Of a DNA stretch of 64,000 bases, positions 10,801 through 22,268 are shown piece after piece. The stretch comes from Symsagittifera roscoffensis. Lineage: Eukaryota > Xenacoelomorpha > Acoela > Convolutidae. Both the position numbers and the translations under genes were made by a program. The DNA lies in the NCBI RefSeq assembly GCF_963678635.1, contig NC_087063.1, positions 80,215,574 to 80,279,573 of the forward strand, written 5' to 3'. Below the pieces are notes generated by a model. The model was given only the letters and a program-made list of their open reading frames with translations, was not told where the DNA came from and searched no databases. The number at the start of each line of letters is the position of its first letter. Positions within the stretch are counted from its first letter, which is position 1.

Positions 10801-13800
10801 TTTTTGGAGACTGACATTAAAAGTCCATTATAGTCTATTATTTTCTCTCTTTACTGAGTGAGGGATGGTTTGTAGTAATTCGGAATAGTTTGTTATTCGC
10901 GTAACTTCGACTGTAAACAGCTTGAAGCGATGAGAATATGTAATTAAGTCGTTAATATCTATCATTCATTTCTGACAAAGTCAAAAACGATACAAATAAA
11001 TGTCACGACCCGGGTTGACGTCCATAGAAAAAAATGCTTATCATACAAATTCATACATGAAGTCTATGGAAAAATGCTTACCATAGAAAACTCATACAAA
11101 TTTGAAAAGTGTTTTAAAAGTTTTTAATGAACATTTTTGGCCTAATTGCCTTTTTTGAAGCTTTCTGGTCATTAAAAAAATGATTTGAATTTTTTTAAAT
11201 GAAAAATGCTTATCATACAATTTTCATGTATGAAAATTAGAAGATAGTCCTTTTTGTCATAGAAAAAAAATAAAATTTTCTAAAATAGTCTATGACAAAA
11301 TAAAATTTTGTCATAGAAAAAATAAAATAGACTTAAATAAGTATATCTATGATAGAGGGCATTTTGACAATCAAAAACATAAATTTAATTTCGGCCAGAA
11401 AAATGCTTATCATAGAGTTTTCATAATTGAAAATTGTATAATATGCCTTTTTTCATAACCAAAAACAAAAAAAGTTGAGGTGAAAATTTTTTAATCCCTT
11501 TTTGGCTGCAAACTTGATTTTGTGCTAGAAGAAAACTTTTACGAAAAAAAATTTTGCATGCTAAATTTGACATTTTTGTGTTTATAACGTAGTCTAGGAT
11601 GATTTTCTCACCAAAAAAATCCAAAAACCACAAGAAAGTGTTTTTTTTGTATAGTCGATTATCATATTCTGTGTCATTTCCTAAAATAAAAATAAATTTG
11701 TAAAAAAACAGGCCTTTTTTGCAACCATCAAAATTTTCAAACTAAAAATTATTTAGCCATATTCAAAAAGTTACTTTTTTGGTTGGCTTATATTTCCATG
11801 TGAAAGTGTTAAATTCAATTTTTATGGCTAAAATCACCAAATGCATTTTATCTGCGTGGTAACTGCCAGTTACACTCTGGGTTTTCTTAATAATCCTTGG
11901 TCAGTGTTTCGGTTGAAACACGAAATTTCGAAACAACAATTTTTTGTATTTTCATTTATGGAAAAAATGCTTATCATACATTTTCGTAGTATGGAAAAAA
12001 TGCTTATCATACAGTTTCATATATAGAAAAAATGCATATTTTGCTGTTTTTATACATATGCTTTTGCTCTATGAAATTGTAAAAAAGAGTATGAAAAGCA
12101 TTTTTTGTCAACCCGGGAAGTAATCAAATGATCACCAATTTGAAATTCGTTTAGATGTAGATCACGAATTCACAAAAACTCGAGGAGCAGTCGAATCATT
12201 TAGGTCTGTGCACTGGTTAAGATTAGTAGTAGTTTCATTAATACAATTCGTGTTGATGAAAAAAGCTTGTCATGCAATTTCGTGCAATTCTACCCGTACA
12301 GAAAACTCAAAGGAATATGTATGATAATTTTTTTCCGAGTATTGAAAATAGGGAGGAACTTTGTATTCGGATGTGTTTTAGTTTTTTTTTGTTCCCACCA
12401 TTGAAAATGGGTAAGAACTTTGTATTCGGGTGTGTTTTGCTTTTTTTGTTCCGACCATTGAAAATGGGGAGGAACTTTGTATTCGGGTGTCTTTTAGTTT
12501 TTTAGTGTTTTCCACGCACAATCAGGTACCACACATAATCAATGGACTGGGTTGAGTGAGATATCGTATTACAAACATCACATTCGTTCCAGTTGTGATT
12601 CGATTAAACATTTAAATTTTCATGCAACTTCGTGCAATTCTACCCGTACAGAAATTCTAAGGAATATCTACGATATTTTTTTTCCGCCCATTGAAAATGG
12701 GGAGGAACTTTGTATTCGGGGTGTTTTAGTTTTTTTTTGTTTTTTTTCCACGCAAAACCAGCTACCACAAGTAACCATCGGACTGAGTTGACTGATATTT
12801 CAGATTGAAGATATTTCAATCGTGATTCGAAGGACATTAAAACTTTTCGAAAAAGATGCTCCAGTTTTGAGAAAAATCGGGTCGAAACTTTTAATTTTTT
12901 GTCTTAATTTGAGCGATTAAAGCAAACAATCAGGCTCACAACAGTTTAATCAGGATAAAATTAAAACTAAAGCCCTTAAAACTTAACTTTAGGCAAGCAA
13001 TTAATCCAAATTTCAATAAATTGGAAAATTTTCTGCAAAAAAATTTGTGTTTTGTTTGCTTGAATTACTATGAACGTCAAATATACCTAAATTATAGTTT
13101 TGCATCAGACTTTTTTTTTATCACCCAACGCAGAAAAACTTATTTGAGAAAAAAAACTTTATCCTGTTGTTTTTTTAAAAAGTATGGTCGCAACATTCTG
13201 TGCTACTTGCACAGTAACCGGCTATCCTTGTTCACACATGAAAACTATTCGTTAGGCTTTTCCATTATTCAAAGTTTTTTATTTTTAGGTTTTCGCTTAA
13301 TAATTGTTTAATTTGTCCGAACACACATTAATCACCTCTTTTCTAACCCAAAAACAACTCCTTGAACTCTTTGACTGAAAGGAAGAGATGTCACTAAAAT
13401 GAGAAATAATTGTATGATACATTATTTCATAGTTCACTCAGAAGTTTAAAAAACTTAAAACTTTTTGAATGGCTAGAAAATTTTTATTCAAAAATTTTAC
13501 TTGTCAAAAATTTTGGTTTAATTTTTTTGGCTATATTGAAGTGTATCTTACAATAGAAAAACATCAGAAATGAAAAATTGGAATCGCAAAAAAATTTTTT
13601 GGCAATTTTATTTGATTTGTTTTCAAAAGTTCAGCTTCGACTACGTTATAGATAAAATACCAAGTTTTGCATGCAAATTTTTTGCCAAAATTTTTTTATT
13701 TCAGCTTGAAAGCTTACGACTGAAAATTAGGAAAAATAAACAAAGAAGGTTTTTTTGCATCAATTTAAAAACTGCTTGTCATCTCACTTTCATATATGGA

Positions 13801-16800
13801 AATTGCATGATAAACTTTTTTCAATACAATTCGACTTTGTTTTTTTTTAGAAAAGTGCAACCATACAGAAGTATCATAGGAAACTAAATTTATTTGTTTG
13901 TCAATATTTTTTAACATTAAAAACGTCAAAACTCTATGCAATTCTACATGATGCAACTAAATCAGCATGAGGTTTTATAGCGAAAGTTGTGTTACGCGTA
14001 TATGCTTCCCCGTGCATTTTTTTGAGCAGGCCAATTGTCAGGCGCTTCTTCCGGTTCTTATACCAAATATTTTCTAAGCATAAATAAATTAGTGTTAAGC
14101 GTTAAGAGATCTCGTTACAAAATTTAATCATTTATTCTAAAACAAATTGCTATAAAACAGAAGATTTTCTAAGTTGCTTTGTTTTGTTTCCGCTAAAAAA
14201 TTTTCTTAGCTGTATTCATTTACATCAAAAAACTGTGGACAACCGAAAAAAATTTCTTCATCAGATCCTACTAACTGTTGCGTCGCAAAATTGAATTCAA
14301 GTTTCTGTTCTTATGGCAACAAAAAATTGGATTATATTTTTATTGGGTTGCTTAGTGATGATTTCGGCTACCATTTGTTGTGAAAAAAAAGAAAAAAATT
14401 CCGACAAAAAAACTGCCGTTGTCGTGCTCTTTTTCCAAAAGATACTAGAGAAAACAGGCTCCACCAGTGCGCAATAAAAAGCGACATTGTTTCTTTTGGC
14501 GTGAATAAGTCATACTTTTGGAGCAGCAACTGCTGAAAATTGAGCAACAAGTGCTGTTGTTCATTTGATTTTTTAAACCTTAAAAATATCAAAGTTTTGG
14601 AAAACATTACGTATAAAGCCAGATCCTGCCCGATCTGCTCAAAAATTGGATAAATTAATTTCAAAAAAATTGCTCAAAAGGGAACATTAGTGTCACCTAG
14701 AACATAATTGACAGATCCCATCAATACTTTAAAAGCTAAAGCGCTAGTTGGAGACGGATTGGCCTCAAAATTTAATTAATGTAGAAAACTGATCTGCTGA
14801 AAAATCAGAAAAAACAGTAACCGGCTATCCTTGTTCACACATGAAAATTATTCGTTAGGTATTTTTCCATCATTCAAAGTTTTTTATTTTTAGATTTTTG
14901 CTTAATAATTGTTTAAATTGTCCGAAAACACATTAGGCACCTCTTTTCTAATCCAAAAAGAACTCCTTGAACTCTTTAACTGAAAGGAAGAGATGTCACT
15001 AGAATGAGAAATAATTGTATGATACGATAATTCATAGTTCACTCAGAAATTTACAAAACTTAAAACTTTTTGAATGGCTAGAAAACTTTTATTCAAAAAT
15101 TTTACTTGTCAAAAATTTTGGTTTAATTTTTTTGGCTAAATTGAAGAGTATCTTACAATAGAAAAACATCAGAAATGAAAATTTGGAATCGTAAAAAAAT
15201 TTTTTGGCATTTTTATTTGATTTCTTTCAAAAATTCAGCTTCGATTACGTTATAGATAAAATACCAAGTTTTGCTTGCAAATTTTTTGCCAAATTTTTTT
15301 TATTTCAGCTTGAAAGCTTACGACTGAAAATTAGGAAAAATAAACAAAGAAGGTTTTTTTTGCATCAATTTAAAAACTGCTTGTCATCTAAGTTTCATAT
15401 ATGGAAATTGCATGATAAACTTTTTTCAATACAATTCGACTTTGCTTTTTTAGAAAAGTGCAACCATACAGAAGTATCATAGGAAACTAAACTTATTTGT
15501 TTAACAACATGTTTCAACATTAAAACGTCAAGACTCTATGCAATTCTACATGATGCAGGTAAAACAGCATGAGATTTTATAGCGAAAGTTGTGTTACGCG
15601 TATATGCTTCCCCGTGCATTTTTTTGAGCAAGCCAATTGTCAGGCGCTTCTTCCGTTTCTTATACAAAACATTTTCTAAGCACAAAGAAATTAGTGTTAA
15701 GCGTTAAGAGATCTCGTTACAAAATTTAATCATTTATTCTCAAACAAATTGCTATAAAACAGAAGATTTTGTAAGTTGCTTTGTTTTGTTTCCGCTAATA
15801 AGTTTTCTTAGCTGTATTCATTTACATCAAAAAACTGTGGACAACCGAAAAAATTTCTTCATCAGATCCTACTAACTGTTGCGTCGCAAAACTGAATTCA
15901 AGTTTCTGTTCTTATGGCAACAAAAAATTGGATTACATTTTTATTGATTTGCTTAGTGATGATTTCAGCTACCATTTGTTGTGAAAAAAAAGAAAAAAAT
16001 TCCGACAAAAACATTGCCGTTGTCGTGCTCTTTTTCCAAAAGATACTAGAGAAAACAGGCTCCACCAGTGCGCAATAGAAAGCGACATTGTTTCTTTTGG
16101 CGTGAATAAGTCGTACTTTTGGAGCAGCAACTGCTGAAAATTGAGCAACAAGTGCTGTTGTTCATTTGATTTTTTAAACCTTAAAAATATCAAAGTTTTG
16201 GAAAACATCACGTATAAAGCCAAATCCTGCCCGATCTGCTCAAAAATTGGATAAATTAATTTCAAAAAAATTGCTCAAAAGGGAACATTAGTGTCACCTA
16301 GAACATAATTGACAGATCCCATCAATACTTTAAAAGCTAAAGCGCTAGTTGGAGACGGATTGGCCTCAAAATTTAATTAATGTAGAAAACTGATCTGCTG
16401 AAAAATCAGAAAAAACAGTAACCGGCTATCCTTGTTCACACATGAAAATTATTCGTTAGGTATTTTTCCATCATTCAAAGTTTTTTATTTTTAGATTTTT
16501 GCTTAATAATTGTTTAAATTGTCCGAAAACACATTAGGCACCTCTTTTCTAATCCAAAAAGAACTCCTTGAACTCTTTAACTGAAAGGAAGTGATGTCAC
16601 TAAAATGAGAAATAATTGTATGATACGATATTTCATAGTTCACTCAGAAATTTAAAAAACTTAAAACTTTTTGAATGGCTAGAAAACATTTATTCAAAAA
16701 TTTTACTTGTCAAAAATTTTGCTTTAATTTTTTTGGCTAAATTGAAGTGTATCTTACAATAGAAAAACATCAGAAATGAAAATTTGGGATCGTAAAAACT

Positions 16801-19800
16801 TTTTTTGGCAATTTTATTTGATTTGTTTTCAAAAATTCAGCTTCGATTACGTTATAGATAAAATACCAAGTTTTGCATGCAAATTTTTTGCCAAAATTTT
16901 TTTGTTTCAGCTTGAAAGCTTACGACTGAAAATTAGGAAAAATAAACAAAGAAGGTTTTTTTGCATCAATTTCAAAACTGTTGTCATCTAAGTTTCATAT
17001 ATGGAAATTGCATGATAAACTTTTTTCAATACAATTCGACTTTGTTTTTTTTTTAGAAAAGTGCAACCATACAGAAGTATCATAGGAAACTAAATTTATT
17101 TGTTTGTCAATATGTTTTAACATTAAAAACGTCAAAACTCTATGCAATTCTACATGATGCAGGTAAAACAGCATGAGATTTTATAGCGAAAGTTGTGTTA
17201 CGCGTATATGCTTCCCCGTGCATTTTTTTGAGCAAGCCAATTGTCAGGCGCTTCTTCCGGTTCTTATACAAAACATTTTCTAAGCACAAAGAAATTAGTG
17301 TTAAGCGTTAAGAGATCTCGTTACAAAATTTAATCATTTATTCTCAAACAAATTGCTATAAAACAGAAGATGTTGTAAGTTGCTTTGTTTTGTTTCCGCT
17401 AATAAGTTTTCTTAGCTGTATTCATTTACATCAAAAAACTGTGGACAACCGAAAAAATTTCTGCATCAGATCCTACTAACTGTTGCGTCGCAAAACTGAA
17501 TTCAAGTTTCTGTTCTTATGGCAACAAAAAATTGGATTATATTTTTATTGGGTTGCTTGGTGATGATTTCAGCTACCATTTGTTGTGAAAAAAAAGGAAA
17601 AATATCCGACAAAAACATTGCCGTTGTCGTGCTCTTTTTCCAAAAAATACTAGAGAAAACAGGCTCCACCAGTGCGCAATAAAAAGCGACATTGTTTCTT
17701 TTGGCGTGAATAAGTCGTACTTTTGGAGCAGCAACTGCTGAAAATTGAGCAACAAGTGCTGTTGTTCATTTGATTTTTTAAACCTTAAAAATATCAAAGT
17801 TTTGGAAAACATTACGTATAAAGCCAGATCCTGCCCGATCTGCTCAAAAATTGGATAAATTAATTTCAAAAAAATTGCTCAAAAGGGAACATTAGTGTCA
17901 CCTAGAACATAATTGACAGATCCCATCAATACTTTAAAAGCTAAAGCGCTAGTTGGAGACGGAGTGGCCTCAAAATTTAATTAATGTAGAAAACTGATCT
18001 GCTCAAAAATCAGAAAAAACAGTTTCAAAAAACTGCTCAAAAAGAAACACTAGTGTCACCTAGAACATAATTGACAGATCCTATTATTCCTTTAAAAGCT
18101 AAAGCGCTAGTTGGAGACGGAGTGGTCTCAAAATTTAATTAATGTAGAAAACTGATCTGCTGAAAAATCAGAAAAAACAGAAACCGGCTATCCTTGTTCA
18201 CACATGAAAACTATTTGTTAGGTATTTTTCCATCATTCAAAGTTTTTTATTTTTAGATTTTTGCTTAATAATTGTTTAAATTGTCCGAAACACATTAGGC
18301 ACCTCTTTTCTCATCCAAAAAGAACTCCTTGAACTCTTTAACTGAAAGGAAGAGATGTCACTAAAATGAGAAATAATTGTATGATACGATAATTCATAGT
18401 TCACTCAGAAATTTACAAAACTTAAAACTTTTTGAATGGCTAGAAAACTTTTATTCAAAAATTTTACTTGTCAAAAATTTTGGTTTAATTTTTTTGGCTA
18501 AATTGAAGAGTATCTTACAATAGAAAAACATCAGAAATGAAAATTTGGAATCGTAAAAAAATTTTTTGGCATTTTTATTTGATTTGCTTTCAAAAATTCA
18601 GCTTCGATTACGTTATAGATAAAATACCAAGTTTTGCTTGCAAATTTTTTGCCAAATTTTTTTTATTTCAGCTTGAAAGCTTACGACTGAAAATTAGGAA
18701 AAATAAACAAAGAAGGTTTTTTCTGCATCAATTTAAAAACTGCTTGTCATCTAAGTTTCATATATGGAAATTGCATGATAAACTTTTTTCAATACAATTC
18801 GACTTTGCTTTTTTAGAAAAGTGCAACCATACAGAAGTATCATAGGAAACTAAACTTATTTGTTTAACAATATGTTTTAACATTAAAACGTCAAGACTCT
18901 ATGCAATTCTACATGATGCAGGTAAAACAGCATGAGATTTTATAGCGAAAGTTGTGTTACGCGTATATGCTTCCCCGTGCATTTTTTTGAGCAAGCCAAT
19001 TGTCAGGCGCTTCTTCCGGTTCTTATACAAAACATTTTCTAAGCACAAAGAAATTAGTGTTAAGCGTTAAGAGATCTCGTTACAAAATTTAATCATTTAT
19101 TCTCAAACAAATTGCTATAAAACAGAAGATTTTGTAAGTTGCTTTGTTTTGTTTCCGCTAATAAGTTTTCTTAGCTGTATTCATTTACATCAAAAAACTG
19201 TGGACAACCGAAAAAATTTCTTCATCAGATCCTACTAACTGTTGCGTCGCAAAACTGAATTCAAGTTTCTGTTCTTATGGCAACAAAAAATTGGATTACA
19301 TTTTTATTGGGTTGCTTAGTGATGATTTCAGCTACCATTTGTTGTGAAAAAAAAGAAAAAAATTCCGACAAAAACATTGCCGTTGTCGTGCTCTTTTTCC
19401 AAAAGATACTAGAGAAAACAGGCTCCACCAGTGCGCAATAGAAAGCGACATTGTTTCTTTTGGCGTGAATAAGTCGTACTTTTGGAGCAGCAACTGCTGA
19501 AAATTGAGCAACAAGTGCTGTTGTTCATTTGATTTTTTAAACCTTAAAAATATCAAAGTTTTGGAAAACATCACGTATAAAGCCAAATCCTGCCCGATTT
19601 GCTCAAAAATCGGATAAAATGGTTTCAAAAAAATTGCTCAAAAGGAAACATTAGTGTCACCTAGAACATAATTGACAGATCCCACTAATCCTTTAAAAGC
19701 TAAAGCGCTAGTTGGAGACGGAGTGGCCTCAAAATTGATCATGTTTTAAATTTTTCAAATTAAAATTAGTATTACTGGTTATAGAACGATGAAGTTTTTT

Positions 19801-22268
19801 ATTGCAACAAATGAAGCTCTCTTATTCAATTTTTCAAAAGAATTTTTAAATAACATGGATAGCCAGAGTGTAGACCAAAATGATTTAGTTGTTCATGTTT
19901 TCTTTTTTGTTAAAACAATTGTGGAAGTAAATCTTGAAATTTTGCAATAACACAAGCATACCTCGAGCTAATTTGTTTCTTTTTTTATATAGTTTTGTCA
20001 AAAATGTCGTAAAAATTTGCTTCCTCAATTTTTCAACTTTACCTGCTGGGAATTTTTGCGATAAATTACATCGATATTGAAACCTAACTGGACTAGTTGA
20101 TTACAGTTTACCGAATCAGGGAAAAACTGTTTTCAGTGTGCTCCTGAGTAAATTTTTTTATTTGAAATTTGAAGAATTTTGTTGATGAACAATCTAAACC
20201 TACTTTTGAGAATAACTCGAATTCAATTCTCCGGTTTCAAAAATTTTACTGTTATGAGAGGCCCGCAAAATAAGGTTTTTGATAACTGTTTTATAAAAGG
20301 TTTTCGAGTGAATGAAATTTAATCAATCAAAAAATACATCCAAAACTACCTGTGTTGTTCCGACTTTCGATACAAAAGTAACGGACTATTTGTGCTCGGG
20401 GTGGGTTTTTTCTTCAGACAAATTTCGACTTTCTAACTAGCCTTTTTTGACGGAATTTTTTTATCATTCGAGAGGTATTGTTGTCCTGAGCTCAATTTTG
20501 AAACGATATTTCACCTGTGATCATTTTTTGTAAAGTTACGGGGTTTTAAAAATTGCCATTTTGGCCAATTTGGGACCATTAAAGCTCGATATATTTCGCG
20601 CTATTAACGCGTAAGTGGAGAGTTAATCGGTCTTATAAACCATTCCAAATTATTTGAAAGAAGCTTATTTGCCATAACTGATTTGTTACAAGGAGCGGAA
20701 TCTATCCTTTTGTACTTTATATGGCGTATGGGGGGATAATTTTCATAAAAAGTTTCAAATTTTAGAAAAAAAAATTCATTTTGCTTAATTTAATTTAATT
20801 TCTTTATGTTATCACTGCTCCATAAACCTTAAAAGGCAGTCGGAACATCAGGGCTTCGCCCTGATACGAGCAGTCTTGTTTCTTTTTGGAAAAGTTTTGA
20901 TTTGGATTGTTGTTTGTTATTAGATGTCCATTTTGTTCTTTGATCTACTTTCAACACATTTGTATTTCAAAATTGAATTGAAGCTTGAGCATTTGCTTAA
21001 TTAGAGATATGTTGCCTGGTGAGCAACATTTGCAAAAAAATAAACTAATGAAATTGCAGATTCTTCAAATTTGCCTGTTTCTGGAGCGATTTTGAGCGAT
21101 ACAGTATTTTAGCTACTTGGTTGTGGAATCTGAAACAGCAAACAAGGTCAAAGAAAATTAGCAATATTGAGGGATCCGCGACAAAGATGATTTTGGCCTG
21201 TTTCGGATTCCACTCAAAATTCACAAAACTCACAGTTTGGCCACGTAATATAGAAAATATTAAAGTTCATTATCAAAACCTGTGATAGTTAAAAATCATT
21301 TTCTCTAATTCATCGGCAAAAAAGTTGTTTTAAGATCAATCGATAAAACATCGCTTCTTCAACGATGATTACAAAAAAAATGCATTGTAAGTTTCTCTAG
21401 CTATCAACGGCGAGTAAAAAATTAACGACATCCAATAAAAAATCGTTTTCTAAAAACATCCATAAACCGGGATTCAGAAACAATTTTTGTATTTTAAAAA
21501 CAAACTGCTCCGAATTGATGAAATGTTCCAGTTTTTTTATTCAGTTTTGGGGATTGGCATTTCGTTGAAATTTCAGCATGACTCCACAATACTGTCGTTT
21601 TTTGGAAATCTGGAACAAGAAGTGGGCCCTAACCCGCCCTATGGATCATGTGGAGTACTGGAGTTGTATGAAGACAGTAACAATAAGTGAGTATAAGCAA
21701 TTGGAAAACTTTTGTAAAAACTGCTTATGAGTCTTAGGTCCCAACCAAAAAGTTTTGAAGACGGGGTTATGTAATAGCTACCGCGCTTTCTTTAACCTAT
21801 CAATTTTTCGTTAATTCAGTCCTAAATTAATTACAATGGTTTTGCATCTCATTTTAGATAACTTTTGTAGTTTTTTTTTGCAGATGAACCCTATCTTTTA
21901 TAAAAAAAGTTTGCTGTCTGGGCTCATATTTTCTTCATATGAATCTTCTCGGAAATTTTGCTCGAAACATTTTTTGATCCACCTAAAACGGCCCATGGAT
22001 TATTGACCTATAATGCATGTCGACAAAACTATCGAAGATTTTTTTGACGCCCTACATCCGTCTCTGACTGAAACAAAACCAAACTAAAATATTTGTGTTA
22101 TTCAGATACTTCGTTCAGCTTTCGTTTCGCAACAGCACACTTGGAATGATGAACGAGGCACGAATGATGCCGAATTGCGATGACGTCATGTGCGATTATG
22201 CAACATTCTCCGACATGGTGGCAGACAAAGTCAACATGGACCCAAAGGCAGCTTGTAATAGTTTTTAG
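7822..22268 (+). CDS. Histidine acid phosphatase (lysosomal/prostatic type), 3' five exons
   Basis: Exons read from sequence: 7822-8012 (or ending at 8007), 9039-9168, 9590-9672, 21577-21686 and 22106-22268 (TAG). The joined frame gives about 223 residues of the C-terminal half of a branch-2 histidine phosphatase, which hydrolyses phosphomonoesters at acid pH in lysosomes or outside the cell. Diagnostic pieces are LPLPEWA in exon 2, GGGPLLG across exons 2/3, the catalytic His-Asp (HDST) opening exon 4 straight after YYSA, PPYGSC in exon 4, and a C-terminal Cys-rich segment. Family members carry RHGxRxP near the N-terminus; that part is missing here and must lie upstream or in the gap. Junctions 2/3, 3/4 and 4/5 agree in phase with GT/AG borders. 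At junction 1/2 the strong donor (GTAAGT at 8013) leaves the frame off by one, whereas a weaker GTGATG donor at 8008 restores it. Intron 3 is 11.9 kb and full of repeats. Confidence 0.85.
8013..9038 (+). other. Acid phosphatase intron 1 with a transposon terminus-like segment
   Basis: No gene. From 8090 it reads CAGTAGCGGATTTAG, followed by a run of 16 G (8106-8121) and then a C-rich stretch. The same order recurs, diverged, at 27125-27250. The motif resembles the CAGTGGCGGA-type ends common on animal DNA transposons, so this is probably a decayed insertion. The rest is T-rich without structure I can name. Confidence 0.45.
9847..10360 (-). mobile_element. ~530-bp short element family, copy A
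   Basis: One of four copies (others at 20355, 24065 and 28321). Read on the element strand it starts TTGTTCCGACTTTCGATAC and ends GAGCAGTCTTG. Internally it has an AACGCG/CGCGTT inverted motif and a short G run. A sub-terminal GTCGGAAC, the complement of the 5' end, precedes a small hairpin and the 3' end. It carries no ORF, so it is non-autonomous. It lies in acid phosphatase intron 3. This copy is the most diverged: its 3' hairpin is broken. Confidence 0.75.
10408..10866. mobile_element. Small element with ~25-bp terminal inverted repeats
   Basis: ATCCCGCACTCAGTAAAAAG on the left is mirrored on the right by CTTTACTGAGTGAGGGAT with a few mismatches, enclosing ~460 bp. The interior is AT-rich, with repeated ATTATAAT-type words and no ORF. 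A diverged relative with the same interior words lies around 27700-27960. No clear target-site duplication is visible. This is a probable MITE. Confidence 0.55.
11009..12117. mobile_element. 1.1-kb element bounded by CCCGGGTTGAC inverted repeats, with internal repeats
   Basis: CCCGGGTTGAC at 11009 is exactly inverted as GTCAACCCGGG ending at 12117. Just inside each end is an AAAATGCTT word. The interior repeats AAAATGCTTATCATA (about 11032, 11203, 11399, 11962 and 11995, with variants at 11071 and 12027), often followed by a TTCATAxATGAA-like palindrome. No coding capacity beyond short chance ORFs. It is likely a non-autonomous DNA transposon; I see no convincing target-site duplication. Confidence 0.6.
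12267..12740 (+). repeat. Nested minisatellite
   Basis: A ~68-bp unit containing ATTGAAAATGGGGAGGAAC and TTTGTATTCGGGTGT is repeated three times at about 12338-12500 and once more at about 12680-12735. A larger ~345-bp duplication (CGTGCAATTCTACCCGTACAG at about 12280 and 12628) contains it. Short ORFs here follow the repeat and are not genes. Confidence 0.7.
13212..19735 (+). repeat. Four-copy tandem array, ~1.6-kb unit
   Basis: Units begin at CAGTAACCGGCTATCC (13212, 14815, 16416) and CAGAAACCGGCTATCC (18178), giving periods of 1603, 1601 and 1762 bp. The third unit is longer because its last ~160 bp (the AAACTGATCTGCT...CTCAAAATTTAA segment) is duplicated. The array ends near 19735. Units are highly similar, with scattered substitutions and homopolymer length changes. 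Each holds a 98-codon ORF on the minus strand (14368-14664, 15969-16265, 17573-17869, 19332-19628) of unknown, possibly no, meaning. The whole array lies inside acid phosphatase intron 3. Confidence 0.85.
20355..20880 (+). mobile_element. ~530-bp short element family, copy B
   Basis: Starts TTGTTCCGACTTTCGATAC and ends GAGCAGTCTTG. The sub-terminal GTCGGAAC and the perfect hairpin CAGGGCTTCGCCCTG (20849-20863; 6-bp stem, 3-nt loop) lie just before the 3' end. It is in intron 3 of the acid phosphatase, downstream of the tandem array. No ORF. Confidence 0.8.

Noticed and set aside
12272-12791. 77- and 79-codon ORFs
   Set aside because: Created by the minisatellite; residues repeat with the DNA unit.
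13570-18845. Plus-strand ~100-codon ORF repeated in the tandem array
   Set aside because: Length and start vary between units through frameshifts; composition (Phe/Lys/Asn) is that of AT-rich non-coding DNA.
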